From positions 17,980,001 to 18,044,000 of the forward strand of contig JBITNC010000002.1 of assembly GCA_050084985.1 (NCBI GenBank): a DNA stretch of 64,000 nucleotides, written 5' to 3'. The DNA is from Nageia nagi. Taxonomy: Eukaryota; Pinophyta. Position 1 is the first letter of the stretch. Each line of letters starts with the position of its first letter. A program made the translations under genes and the position numbers. Shown here piece after piece: positions 52,101 to 64,000 of this stretch. The notes beneath the pieces were generated by a model. The model worked only from the letters and a program-made list of their open reading frames with translations. It did no database searches and had not been told where the DNA came from.

Positions 52101-53100
52101 CTCAATCAAGGAAAAGATATGGTCTTGATTCTCCTTTATGTGGATGATCTTTTAATAACTAGAAATAATGATGAAATCATTCAAGAGTGTATATCCAAAT
52201 TTAAGGTAACATTTAAAATGACTAATCTTGGTCTCTTACACTACTACCTTGAAATGCAAGTATATCAATACAAAGATTGTACTTATCTTAATCAATCCAA
52301 GTATATATCAGACATCTTACAGAAGTTTGGAATGGAGGAGTGTAGAAATGTTACGATCCCGGTATCTCATGGAATCACTATTTCTCTTAGCTCTAACTCT
52401 TAATTAGTTGATGTTACAATTTACAAGCAATTAATTGGTAATCTTCTGTATTTGACTATTTTCAAATCAGATATTACCTTTGCAATGAATCTAATAGCAT
52501 GATTCATGCAGAAATATCATGTTAAGCACCTTAATGTTGTTAAGCAAATATTGAGATATGTTGCAGGGATAAAGGATCTTGCTCTCAAGTATTCTATGTT
52601 ACCCTCATTTATTCTCTCAAGGTTCTCAGATTCTAACTATGGGGGAGATAGAGATGACATAAAATCAACCTCTACATATATTTTTAGCATTAGTTCAGGT
52701 GCTATCTCTTGGGTCTCCAAGAAGCAGCCTATTGTTTCTTTTTTCACCATAGAAGTTGAATACCGTGTTGTTTGTTGCAGCCCAAGAAGCTATTTGGTTA
52801 AGGCATCTTTTAAAAAAATTTAGATATGAGCAAGTTAGCTCATTTTTGATTTCTTCAGATAAGTAGTCAGTTATTTTTTTGGCTAAGAATCTTGTATTCC
52901 ATCAGAAAATAAAGCATGTGAAAATCCAAGCCCATTTTATCAAGGAGAAGGTTCTTGATGGCATTATACACTTGAAGTATTATCCATCAACCTTGAACTC
53001 CATTAACTTGTTCACCAAGCCCCTTCCTAAAGCTCAATTATGTAAGCTTAGGGATGCTATCAGGTTGGTGAAGTTACCCTCAAAGGGGAGTGAAGTTTGA
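49195..53100 (+). pseudogene. gag-pol of the older family A element
   Basis: After a frameshift between the ATG at 49195 and about 49260, gag through most of RNase H is one frame (49260 to about 52770) broken by many stops, followed by another frameshift near 52770. Visible parts: gag IYFGSKNSRRFTILQNLLQS, zinc knuckle CKFCAIHGHK, protease with DFG in place of DSG (IIDFGCTNH), LWHQHLGHLNHKSIQ, CEKCILGKMNR, integrase with FIYDFSRM (Asp lost) and RSNNGEEYNS (Asp to Asn), RT with FQLDDKSAFLNGDLDV and LYVDDLLITRNN, and RNase H YGGDRDDIKSTSTY and KHVKIQAHFIKE. It ends at the same KLPSKGSEV and stop as in the other copies. Confidence 0.9.
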
Positions 53101-53330
53101 ATTTTATGATGTCAACTTCACCTCTAGGAGGATTTTATATTGTATAGTGTTGATTTTATTGTACACCTTCGTGGTAAGTTCGCTCTACATGAAGAACTTA
53201 TTATACTATTCTTTGAGCAAAAGATTGGCCAATCTAGCATTGTTCAGTTATCCATGTGTGAGGAACTCATATATGTCTTTTGGCATTGTTCAGTTATCCA
53301 TATGTGAGGAACTCATATGTACATTTTGTA

Positions 53331-54214
53331 ATCCCAAGCATCTATGGTTAAGTGAAGCATCTATCCACTTGATGGCATCTGAGGACCAATCCCTACCTTC
53401 AGTGGTTCACTAGGATTCAAGGAGGCTCCTTCGTAGGGGTGGACTCGAGTACTGAGGGGATTCATCTATCCCATAGTTTTAATTATGTGTTCAGAGTGTG
53501 GATTGCTAGATCTAGTTGACATGGCCTAGTATTGTACTCAGTTATCATTGTACAAGCCTTAGGGATATTTGGGATCTCCTAATAATATTGCTTGTCTCAT
53601 TCTTGTTGTGTGATTGGTGTTCATGTGCATGTGTCAGGGTTTAAACCATTTGTTTATGTTGGTTTTCTAATGTATGGATATTGTGATGGTATTCCATTTG
53701 TAATTCATCTTTATATGCATTCATGAGGTGTAGTGTGTGAATGATAGTGTAGAATGGCTGACATCAGATCTGTGGAGGCATTTGATACCCTATGAGCCCA
53801 ATGTCTAGTTTGGGGAGTTCTTCGATGTCTTGAAAGCCCAATGTTGGGTTTAAGGAAGTGTGGTTGAGGGTTTTGGGCAACCATAGTCAATTTCATTTGT
53901 TATATTTGGCATAAGTGTTCATTTGGAACATTACAGTGAAAAGCATCATTGCAAGAACAAGTATTGGTCCACATGTAGATTTTACCCACCTTTAATTTAT
54001 GGATGACATAGGGATGTGGGGAGAAACAACATTCAAAAGCGGCCAGCATAAGAGACCTTTTTGATTGTTGCATAGAGGCTACTATTCTTGACTGTTACAT
54101 AGAGGTTGCTATGTAAGTGTTAAAAAAAGGCAAAGTCAAGTTGGTATTCTTCAACGTGGAAAAGAGAGTAAGAGAAAGGATTACTTACATCCTATGATTC
54201 TCATATGCCTCTTT
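53331..54214. other. Intergenic DNA after the truncated element
   Basis: No gene and no LTR of family A are visible. The sequence is somewhat less AT-rich than its surroundings. Confidence 0.4.
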
Positions 54215-55570
54215 ACTTTTAGAATATGTGAGCATACCCCTCTTAGCTAAAATTTTGAAGGGAAAATATTGGAAAGCAATTAGTGATAAAATTCAATTGA
54301 AGTGAATACATTGGACCAATCAATGGTTGAGTTTTGAGGGTAAATTAACCTATTGAAATCCATCCTCCAACAATGTTAGTTTACAAATTATTAGTCTTTA
54401 TAACCCCAAAGGATGTTTTGAAAGACTTGGATAAACATATGCAAAAATTCTTATGAAATTCTTATGGTCAAAGGCAAAATGAGAGTAAAAAATGGTAGTG
54501 GTAAGTTTGGATAGAGTCATTTATACAAAGGAGACAAGAGGACTAAGAATTAGGGCAATTACCATGAATAACCAAGCTCTAATTGAAAAATAACTCTATA
54601 AATGATTAAAAACAATGTACTTTGAAATCGAGAATTGATAAGAAAATACTATCCCAAATGCTCAAAGGAAGACCTCCCTCACCTTCTAGTTTTTCGAGGC
54701 AGGATAAAAAATATGGTAAGCAATGAAGAGCAAAGATCCCCTCATCAAGAAATGCTTTTTTTTGGAGAGTTGGAGATGGAAGGAAGGCCAAATTTTAGGA
54801 TGACTCATGGGAATAATTCCCTCCCTCCCTTGGTAGTTCACCAATCCTAACTAGCAAACCTAAGAATATATTTGAATTGAATGCAATGGTCTAATGTTTG
54901 CCACAATCTCAAAACCCCAACTCAACATCCAAAAAAAATTCAACAATGGTGGCATCTTAAGGAGTGGCCAATTAAAGGCTAGGATGAGGAAAAAAAGAGA
55001 GATGGACATCCTAAATTACAGATCTTACTTTCAAAGGAACAAGAAAAATAAAATAACATCAGGGCATGAAAAAGTTACGATCTTCACAATGAAAGAAGGT
55101 TATAAAAGTACACTTCCTTTAATCAACCCATGATACATGGTCATTGGCAAAAATTATGACAATCCAAAGGATGGAAAACAATAAATTGTTTCTCTAGGTA
55201 AGTTGCTCACACTAGCATCCTCACTCAAGATAATTTGTGTAGGAGAGGGTTTATAGGACCCAAGCATTGCATAGTGTGCAATCATGAAGAGGAATCAATG
55301 TCCTACCTCTTGGAATGCTCCTTTTCTCAAAGAGTGTGGAGTTTGTGGAACAATGTTTTGAGCCCTATGGAAATGCCAATCCTCACCATGGATTCCGTCC
55401 AGCACTATTGGAAGACCATAATTTAAAATCAAAAAAGCTCAAGACAACATGGGCCTTGGGACCAAGTTTTATTTGATGACAGATATGGCTAGATAGGAAT
55501 GGAAGAATCTTCAAGAAAGAATCAAAATCAATGGATTTGAGGCACTCTAAAGAGAAGCCATTGAAAACTT
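54215..55570 (+). pseudogene. LINE ORF2 3' fragment (RT end and zf-RVT)
   Basis: Stop-rich frames resemble the C-terminal part of plant L1-type ORF2: WLSFEGKLTY (about 54325), ILMKFLWSKAK (about 54450), VVVSLDRVIYTKETRGLRIR (about 54495-54555), FFWRVGDGRKAKFWDDSW (about 54755), and the zinc-binding end CIVCNHEEESMSYLLECSF with RVWSLWNNVL at 55270-55360. No poly(A) tail or target duplication was identified. Confidence 0.78.
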
Positions 55571-56716
55571 TGGTAGTAAAAATCCTTGAAGAAACCCATA
55601 TGCTCGAAGAGAAGGTTGAAATTTGGGCAAAATTGGGTGATGTACACTAGGAGAGCAATCTTAGGGTTATGCTCTGGACCAGCTAGGACTTGAAAGCTCA
55701 AGAGATATGTGAACATGATAGTAACCATGAAAAATAATAAGGAAATTGACAAGTTTGTTATGGGGTACTATTAGGATTGGACACCATGTTACATAATGAA
55801 GAAAGTCATCCTTGGTTGATACAGAGATTCTAAGTGTTGTAGAGGAAAATCAGGGAAGAGCTTTAAGGTGGTTTTTTATCGAAAATTGAGACTTTTGTGA
55901 TCCATGCTTATAAAAGAAGAAAGTTTGTCTTTATTCTAGAATTGACATAGAGGGACAAACAACTAAATACCATGTTGTAATTGAAAACTCTTTTTTAATA
56001 GAACTTTTAATCTTTTTACTCAAACAAAAAAGTTAGTTTTCAAAAAAGGATGTGATTCTTAACCAAAATTACTAAGAAAAAGACATCGAATAATTATAAT
56101 ATTGTTATGATGGGGATTGAGTGTTGACTATGTAAGGTTATCACCATCTTTGCTATCTTCGTCTTCTTATGAATGAGAGTGTCTTTAGCATTGAGTTGTG
56201 TTTGTTTCTTCCAATACATTCAATGGAGTTGTGCTACAACGAGGAAAGCATGCAAGGGAATAGAAGCAATGAGTAAGTTTCATTAGTGTAGAAACTTGCG
56301 ATATCTCCTATTATGTGTAGAAGCCCATTTTCATATTCAATTACATGTGAACTTCCAATTATAGTTGTGTTGAAAATGAATCTTGTCCTCCAGCAAGGTT
56401 TATATTTTATGTAAGGCTCTCACAAATGTGTCGACATTCCTCCATGACATCCTGAAGACGTTGTTTGACTTCCTATCTTTCTCTTATTTCTTGATCCATT
56501 AAGTTGACGATTTATTTTCTTACGCGGTGAACACCATTGATGTTCACAAAGAGCCTTATTTCTACCTTCTTGTTAATGGTATGCTCTGATGTTTGTATGT
56601 CTAGGTATCTTTGATTTATTTCTTTCAAGGATAAAAAATGTTTGAATGCATGACATACAAAGGAGTTACTTGCCATCAAAGATGCCTGGATTTTTTTTTT
56701 TTTTCTATTATACTTG
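55571..56716. other. Intergenic DNA
   Basis: No gene is recognised. It may include further decayed LINE sequence. A run of T at about 56691-56705 could be the poly(A) end of a minus-strand retroposon. Confidence 0.35.
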
Positions 56717-57408
56717 AAGTTGGTAACCATGAAGAATGGGCTGCAAGACGGCTCTAGGAGAATATACAAGGTAGAGAAGGCAGTGTTTAGGAAAATAAAG
56801 ATCACGATATGGATAGTTTGTAGATGGAAAGAGGTGAGCCAAGCACTCGGAAGGTTTTGGTGGGAGTTTCTAGGAAGAGGAAAGCAGGAAAATCAGAATC
56901 TACCTCCCTGCAGCCGGCCAAGAAAGATATTGGTGGGGGAGATTCTGAGGTTGGGGAGGCGTCGGAATCTTCTAAATCTCCAATGAGTACGAAGCCTGCA
57001 TAATCATTGGAACCGGAGGAGATTGAATCGGAAAAACAGATTCAGGAAGAGACAGAGACAGATTCGTTTGATTCCTAGGAAGCTGAAGCAACCCCGGAGC
57101 CATTGGCAAAGAAAGGTAAAGGTCCAAGTCCAATAGTGAGAAGAAGGCTGCAGGTAAGCTAAATAAAATTGTTGCTAGAATAAGAGTTCGCTTGTCTTTT
57201 TGTTGATAGTCTTCTAGTATGTTTATAGGATTGGTATAGTCTCTTTTTGGCCACCAGTAGATTGTTACTAGTGTTTCGGTAATGGTAACTGCATGGTGTT
57301 GTTTTGGCTACTGATTGGGTGTAATTAGTAGTATATGATAGCTTAGTTATGGGATCTGTAAAATCCTCTTTTTAATTCAGTATCAAAAAAAAAGTTGGTA
57401 ATCATGAA
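56717..57408 (+). mobile_element. Poly(A)-ended retroposed segment with target duplication
   Basis: The flanks aagttggtaaccatgaa (56717-56733) and aagttggtaatcatgaa (57392-57408) differ at one base and look like a 17-bp target duplication. The 658-bp insert ends in ttcagtatc plus a run of A. Its first part has a charged, low-complexity frame with two stops, including SRKRKAGKSESTSLQPAKK, SLEPEEIESEKQIQEETETD and LAKKGKGP. The rest is a non-coding 3' end. It is either a processed copy of a cellular mRNA or an internally deleted LINE derivative. Confidence 0.65.
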
Positions 57409-59315
57409 AAGGAAGTGCAAGTGAGGATGATCAATATGGAGTCAAGATGGTAGAAATTGTAAAGTGATATAAAAGATGATAAGTGTTAAAATCTACATGA
57501 GTTGATACCAAAGAGAGCCATAAAGGTAAAATGTTTAGGGGAGAGGAGACAAAGGAGGATGTGAAGATAGAGAGTATGTCATGAAGGTGGTGGGTGACAA
57601 TGTGTAGGTAACATGATAGGGCTACTAGGATGGATATGACAAATAATGTGGAAGGGTTGTTGGGATGGATGTGACAAGGGTAAGCAAGGGAAGGCATTTG
57701 GTCAAGATGTGAATGATCAAAGAATGTGTTGGCTAATTTAACATGCAGTGAAATAATAATGTTATGATTAAATCTCGAATGACATGCATAGAACTAAGAT
57801 ATTTTGAAACCTCATTGTTAAGATTTATGTAGTGATCATCATTGTGCTTTTGGTATCCATGCTATCATACATAAAATGTATAAGATATAACTAAAAGGTT
57901 ACGATGAAATAATAAGAATGAAGGTGTTGGAAGTGCATTGAAATCTCTTTCATACATTTGAATTCATGATTGATTTCTTGATGAGAGCTTTATGTTAACA
58001 TCTTCATGGTTCAACATGAAGCTTGAAATTTTATAGCAAATTTTATTATTCATTTAGATGTTGCTTGTATTAGTCAATTTATTTATTATGTATTTTTGTT
58101 GAAAAATGATAACATTGCTTTTGGATCTTTATTCATTGTTTTTATATATAAATGTAAATTCCAATTTTTATATATATAAATTTCATGATCATAATACATA
58201 TTCATTAAGTTTTGAATATATTTTTTTAGTTGAAAGTTAGTATATTCATTAAATTTTAAATAAAGTTAATTGAAAGTTTTTTTCTTTAAGATAAATTTAA
58301 AAAAAAATTTAAGGTATCCAACCTGTTATTACAGATTTGAATCAATTTCAGTAACATCCTTCAACTGTTTATTAGTTGAAAATTATTTATTATAAAAATA
58401 TCTACGTATTAAACTGCAGCTAAAATAAAAACTACAATATATCAATAATGATGATGTGTTTTAATATCTTTTAAACCACAATGGTAAAAAATAGATATAC
58501 GCCATAGATTCAGTACAGACTATCTTCTGCATGTGTATTAATTTTTTTTACATTAAATAAATGAAATATGATCAAAAGAAATTCCAAACTTTTGAGTGTG
58601 ATCATAAGATTTAGCTCATTAACAATAGAATTCATTAACGATATTCTAATGAAAAAAGGTAATTGTTTTCCTATATTTGTAATTGCTTCCACTGCCATCA
58701 TTGCATTTGACCATATATTATAATTGTCAATCTGCTTGGTTAATTGAACTCGGTGACTCAACATTATCAAGTATCTAGAACAGACAAAAAAAGTATTCCC
58801 TCAGAGTTAACTCATTTTTTATATGGAACAAAAGATCAAATGTGAAATAATCATTCTATATTTCAAATGGAACAAAAGGCAAAATGCGGAATAATCATTC
58901 TGAACATCATACCATAGCAAAAAAGGAAAATCTGTGTATACTTTGATGGAACCTCCAAAGTAAACTTTAAAAAAATATCTGTATATTTTGATGGAACCTC
59001 CAACATAAACTTTTAAGTCAAATGGAAGAGAGCTATTTGATTCAGATTTATTATCTAAATGCATTAAGCTTGTGGAGGTCAAAAGGCAACCACACTAACT
59101 TAGAAAAATGTTGCCATGTATGATTTACTTGCCTAGAAATAGGGGGCTAAGATAAATAAATATACATAAAAAGTTTTCATATATCATTTCCCTGTCTGCT
59201 GAAGACAAGATTCAGAGTTTTAAGTCTTTAGGTTTTCTAGAAAGTATACATATAATTTAAAAGCTATTTAGTATATAACTTAAAAGCTATTTAGTATAAG
59301 GAAAATGAATTGACT
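57409..59315. other. Intergenic DNA downstream of the BTB-like gene
   Basis: AT-rich sequence without a recognised gene. At about 58922-59010 a 57-59 bp direct duplication is visible, both copies carrying tgatggaacctccaa and ataaactttt-like words. Confidence 0.4.
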
Positions 59316-60339
59316 TCAGATTAGCTTGCGGGAAGAATGGCACCAAGCATCATAACAATTCTGCAGATTGGGCCAGTCAGAGGCTGAAAATGCATAGTCA
59401 TGAACCCAATTGGCAAGAATCACTTCTTGATCCATATCTGATAAGCTTGATATTATCTTCTCGAGGACTCTCTCTATTTCTGCTTTCTCTAGGGAAGACA
59501 GGACAGGACTATCGATTCCATTCATGGAATAACACAATAAGGGCAACCATAAGATAAGTGATTTGAACCTTGCCTGCACTGAAATTTCAATATCACCCCT
59601 CGACATCTCTTTGAACAGCAGAGCTGCAAAACAAGCAACATGTCATAATCCCTGTGATGAATTGCAGAATCATTCACAAAATTGTTTTCTCTCAAGAAGA
59701 CGTTTCAGAAATCATAGAGCAGTTCTTCTAACAATTATATGGGTACTCTCATGTTAGAATTTTGAATAGAAGCAACAATAAGAAACAGCCGATATATACC
59801 GTACCTGAAATCTTGACCAAAGAGCTCTGCACACGAGGATGTGCAGATATTGAAATTGCAGCTAGGGTAGGTGCTGAGCTCCACTGCAAGATCGCTTCCT
59901 CCATAGCTAAGCATGTTTGTAATTTTTTTGTTATCCACAGCAATTCTTGTGATAATTTCTCTGCTAAAACACTGTTATTGTTGGTCATCATAGTTTGGGG
60001 TTGTGAAGAGGACAGTATTGGTGAAGGTTGGAGCTGCAACAGATTCGCTAAGGACATCCAAAGATTTTCGAAAGATGGCATCAATTGAGTGTAGAGAGGA
60101 ATCATGCGAATTAATTTCCATGTCCAGCTGCTTGTCTCTACATCTCGCTGCATACCGAGTAAGGATGAATTCAACAGCTTCAGGGTACGAGCAAAACTAG
60201 CAGACAGAGCCATACGATTGATCTCTTGTAGGGCATGTTCTCCTTGCTTTGCATTTTCTTCTATAATTTTGTCAGCCAAATCCCGAGCAAAGTTATACCT
60301 TCTTGAAGTGACAGGGATATCATTTACCAGTGCTAACAC
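59316..60339 (-). CDS. Last two exons of a probable BTB/POZ-type protein gene (partial)
   Basis: Minus-strand exon 60339-59805 has a clean acceptor (tattgtacag) and a gtacgg donor. It splices in frame to 59623-59316, which ends with a TGA stop. The visible 281-residue C-terminus begins VLALVNDIPVTSRRYNFARD, continues NRMALSASFARTLKLLNSSL, and ends with IWLPLLCY-like SLILWLPLLCYSMNGIDSPV, SSLEKAEIERVLEKIISSLS, MDQEVILANWVHDYAFSASD and WPNLQNCYDAWCHSSRKLI. The WLPL...VL...ERVLE...DWPNL..CY..WC pattern recalls the C-terminus of plant BTB/POZ proteins of the At5g60050/At3g50780/At1g63850 group, which are possible CUL3 ubiquitin-ligase adaptors. That is from memory and no BTB domain is visible here. 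Upstream exons were not found before the window end. Confidence 0.6.
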
Positions 60340-60369
60340 CTGTACAATACCCACTCTCGTTAACACCAC

Positions 60370-60960
60370 AATGCTTTAGTCTTAAGCAATCACTTCCTTT
60401 CAGATATTCAAAAGAAAATATCGAACTTTGTATAGAGGCCAGGCATTTTAGTCAAGGAATATATAGTGCTCCAAGGCATAATGTCAGGTTTCACCAACAA
60501 AAAAATCTCTCTGTGACACAGGTTTGCCATGGTAATAACAGAATGCCTACTCACTATCTAAAGGATAGATTATAGCTAGGCAGCAGTGGGTTTGTGCATG
60601 TGTATACACAAAAATATGTTAACAAAAATTAAACAGCTGTGGCGCACAATGTTCCAACGCTTATTTCTCAAAAAAAAGGAAACTTCTTGGGTGTATTTTC
60701 AGCCTGTAATCAATGGTAAGCTGACCCAGGAAATAAATTAGTAAAGGAAATATAAAAAAATATTTGTCTATAATTCTGAGAAACCTTTTCATCTGTAAAA
60801 GAATAACTCCCTTTGAAGATTTCATGTTGCGAATTAAGCCTGATTTCATGTTGCGAATTAAGCCTGATTATTTTAAGGTTGGGAATTCGCTCTTGAACTA
60901 TTCTAAGGCTGTGATCTTGAGTTTGTATTGAGGTGCAAATTTACTCAAATTTGATCTAAA
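60370..60960. other. Probable intron of the BTB-like gene
   Basis: Non-coding, and presumably intronic because the exon ending at 60339 needs an upstream exon. A 22-bp tandem pair (gatttcatgttgcgaattaa) lies at about 60820-60865. Confidence 0.4.
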
Positions 60961-61470
60961 AATAAGATTGTATGATTTGTATAAATATATGTAAGATCTT
61001 ATGAAATTGGAGTAATGTAATGGTAAGGTATTACACTGTGATTGTAATGGGATTGCAACGGGATGGATTGCAATGGGAATTCATTGTAATGGTTATGGCA
61101 ATGGGAATGGTATTGTCATGGTAGTGCAAGTATTGCAAAGTTAGGGCAAGAAAGCAAGTTGTGATAGGGAGATTCATTGTGCATGGGTGAGGAGGGTGAG
61201 GAGGTTGTGAGGAGGTAAATCCTTGTGAGAGAGACTGTTGTAATGAGAATTCTTTGTGTAACCAAAGAGAAAGGTACAACAGTTTGACTGTTGGTTGTAT
61301 CTCTTTGTGGCTTTGGATTGATTGGAACAAAGGACTGGATATTCTCCATGGATGTAGCCCACATTGGGTTACATAGTTTGATTTCTCTTGTGTGATTTTG
61401 TTTTGCTTAATTTTTTTCTGGTTTTAAGTTGAGCAATTTTTCAACTATATTTTTATATAGTGAATCCTAA
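60961..61470 (+). repeat. Possible solo LTR of a copia element
   Basis: The stretch gattgcaacgggatgg... is followed by ccatggatgtagcccacatt, gggttacatag and ctcttgtgtgattttg, a layout seen at the R/U5 end of many plant copia LTRs. It ends near gtgaatcctaaca. No primer site follows and no second copy is present, so the ends are uncertain. The part at 61030-61110 is a run of attgcaatggg-like words. Confidence 0.35.
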
Positions 61471-63832
61471 CATGTCACTCTGGGTCCTTCACCAGATGGG
61501 ATTATAATCATTCTCCACTCAGTGTGTTCTACAACTTGTCTATTAGACAAAACTGCTTTCTCGTAACCTCTCATTGGTCCTTGTAATCTTAAGTGAGATT
61601 TACCCTCCATCACAATGAACCTAAGATTCTAAATGATTAACTTGTATTAATAAAAGTCTCTGAGTAGAATGTGCATCTAACTAAATCAGGCCAATTATAG
61701 CCTTTCAGATCATGCCAGTCGGATTATGATTCAATCTTGATATCAATATCTCACATGTAGTTAATTCTGACATTCTTGAAAGGCTTATATTCATAATATT
61801 CCCTGCAATCTAGAATTCTGGGATTGTGTTGTGTTTATAAACTCATTGGTTTGTTGGGCCACAATTTGTTATTCAGATTTGGTGCACTAAGTTGACATCA
61901 ATCCTAGTCTAAAGCATATTTACTCTCGTCAAGAACAAAGGATATCGGTGTGATTATGTGTTCAGGCGAATATGAATTGATTGAGAACTCATACATTAAT
62001 GAGTAAACCTATGCAATCTCCAGTGGATGTTCTCTCAAAATGAGTTCTGCATCTCCATGCATGTCTCTCTATCAATGTTTTCTTTCAATCAGTGAAAGAC
62101 TGTCTTCGTAGTCCAATCATCCGGCAAAAATTCCATGAAAACGTCCCTAACATGTAGCAGCTAAGAACAGCTAATATGCATTTTACTCTTCATACAGACA
62201 AGGCTACAAAATACAGAACTGAAACCAGAAGGCAGACTGAATTTTCACGTTTCAGTTACACCTGTCAGCTCCTTCATGCAGCTACCAATGCAACAACCTA
62301 TGTTCTTGCAAGACTTACAAACTAACTTGCGTTAGGTTCATATACTGCCTGCCATTCATGCCAATATAAGTTTTTGTCTTCTTAAGCCTTCCCTTTTAGA
62401 TTCATATATTACCCTTTCATGACAATATAAGCTTTTATCTTTTTATGGCCATGAATGCAGAGTCCGCAAGCCTTATTAATAAAGCTCTACTTTCAACTAT
62501 TTGGTGAAACGGAAGTTGAACTTATGAAAGCTGAAAGCCTCCTAGAAGGCAAATGAAGTTTCTGCTTCCCGATTAGGACAATGTTACCATCCCTGTTTGT
62601 TCCTAATGACGGCCAATACAATGAGTTTTTTACCAAATCTATTTCAACTTGACCTTAATGCGTTCTACAGATAGCAAATTCATGAGAGGGATGATGCAAG
62701 CAATTGGCTGATTCTTGTGAGGATGCCTAATCGTTGTGAAGTAAGCAATCGCAACAGAACATGGCATAAAGTAATTACTAGATGCTAAAAACGATGATAG
62801 ATAATTTTTTTAAGGTCCCTAAGTATTTGAATGATATATAACAATGGTCATGACCTTACACATGCCAGTCAACCGGTTATAAGTGCTGATCTACCTTTTA
62901 TACCATCATCATGGGCGATAAATATTAAACCTGGGTGTTTGAGTACTTCTGATAAGAATGTAGAAGACAGATGAACCTCGGCAGTGTCCATATTCTTCAA
63001 AGTTCAATCAACAATGGCCGTGATTGTCCCTAAACAGTCATGGCAAACAATTACGATGGGAGATGTGGATAGGTAGTATCCAATGGTAAGCATTGTAAAC
63101 ATACCCATTAGACATGCCAAAAGAAGGATCTTAAGAACCATACATCCTAGGAGAGAAAAGTAATAGAACCGAGTTTATATGGGTTGCACCGGTAAGAATG
63201 TGGTGAGACCATGCTGGCGACTGACACTGACAATGAATAGTAAGCAATTCCAATGAGAGATGGGAGGATGTCATCACTGAATGGCAAGAACAGCGATGAT
63301 ATCTACTGCACATATGAAGAGCAAAGCAAGACTCCAAAGAGCTTCTACTAATTCTTGATGCCTTTCATCATAAGCAAAAGTTTCGAACTACAGTCGACGG
63401 GCTAAAACCATTGGACCTTATTTTTCATGGGCTGCATGATTAGACACAGGCATACCCAAAAAAAAAACAAAGCTAAAGACGAATAACCAGCAAAGGCACA
63501 AATCAAGAGAGTTGTCCCCTCAAACAAAAGAGGGAAAAGGCCAGAACACAATGCATGCTATCATGAAATTTGTAATAACCAAAATCATGAAGCTTTTCAA
63601 ACATTAAACCTATGGAAAAGACTAGCAACCAATAACGTATCAAAGTCTTGTTGAAACAAAAGTCTAAAGAAAAAACTCACAGATATTTAGGGCTAAAACC
63701 TTCAAACTTTTTCAAACAAGAAAAACACAGCTAAAATCAAGTTTGAAAAATTATTGTTCAGCAGACAATGGTACGGTCACCTGTTATAGTTGTCTTGTTA
63801 AATCATACTACAGTTGTTTCAAGCTTGAGGTT
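61471..63832. other. Non-coding DNA near the window end
   Basis: No exon or element core is recognised on either strand. It may be intron or upstream sequence of the BTB-like gene. Confidence 0.35.
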
Positions 63833-64000
63833 GCATTCAAATGATGATGATGCCAGGTGGGAATCTAGCCAGATATCAAACATCTAAATTGGTGTTTTTG
63901 AGTGGAAAGTGCATTCAAATGATAATGATGGTGATTGGAAATGTAGCTAGCTATCAAACATCTGAATTAATGATAGAGGTGTTTTTGAGTGGAAAGTGCA
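63833..64000. repeat. Tandem repeat, 78-87 bp units, continuing past the window
   Basis: Units start at 63833, 63911 and 63998, each with gcattcaaatgat and ending tgtttttgagtggaaagt. The second unit has about 9 extra bp (aatgatagag). The third is cut by the window edge. Confidence 0.9.

Larger units (their letters stand above)
46072..53330 (+). mobile_element. Older family A copia element lacking a 3' LTR
   Basis: A 5' LTR (46072-46574), primer site, leader of 2.6 kb, gag-pol (49195-53100) and the start of the 3' module (to about 53330) align in order with the complete element. Beyond 53330 similarity ends, and no second LTR was found, so the 3' end was lost by deletion or by a later insertion. 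Stops are much more frequent than in the complete element. Confidence 0.9.

Noticed and set aside
53331-54214. Search for the missing 3' LTR of the older family A element
   Set aside because: Nothing here resembles TGTTGGAATGTATAATG or the inner parts of the 5' LTR.

Overview
The window reads as nuclear DNA of a seed plant with a large, repeat-rich genome. The genes have spliceosomal GT-AG introns, the coding content is sparse (four host genes or gene parts in 64 kb), the DNA is strongly AT-rich, and old Ty1/copia, Ty3/gypsy and LINE remnants fill most of the rest. A gymnosperm such as a conifer would fit the gene spacing and the slow decay of old elements, but nothing here proves the species.

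Layout. 1-8.6 kb: two paralogous genes for GPI-anchored SPARK-type proteins (At4g28100-like) in convergent orientation (1073-2307 plus, 6837-7915 minus), each with one intron at the same place. 10.9-15.6 kb: a chimaeric copia relic, a Tnt1-like gag-integrase part joined to the 3' half of a second copia family (called family A here). 18.0-18.5 kb: a solo LTR related to family A with a perfect 5-bp target duplication. 19.7-21.5 kb: a Ty3/gypsy integrase relic and a possible LTR. 24.3-25.0 kb (minus): a complete four-exon AWPM-19-like membrane protein gene. 26.9-36.2 kb (minus): a complete family A copia element with two nearly identical 494-bp LTRs, primer site, polypurine tract, 3.3-kb leader, gag and pol with seven premature stops, and an unusual 3' module holding ten hairpin-forming tandem units. 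40-45 kb: two decayed PPR-gene fragments on opposite strands around a LINE reverse transcriptase scrap. 46.1-53.3 kb: an older family A element with a 5' LTR and long leader but no 3' LTR. 54.2-55.6 kb: a LINE 3' fragment. 56.7-57.4 kb: a poly(A)-ended retroposed segment with target duplication. 59.3-60.3 kb (minus): the last two exons of a probable BTB/POZ-type protein gene. The window ends inside a short tandem repeat.

The host genes do not form a visible pathway; the SPARK pair is a local duplication. The most unusual structure is in family A. Between the end of pol and the true polypurine tract lies about 1.1 kb bounded by two identical 11-mers AAGGGGGAGTG. This module contains a stem-loop whose arms change together from unit to unit in the ten-unit array, and a single copy of the same stem-loop is found in both other family A copies. 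That pattern suggests a selected RNA or DNA structure in the 3' region of this retrotransposon. All calls come from reading the sequence; no database search was run.
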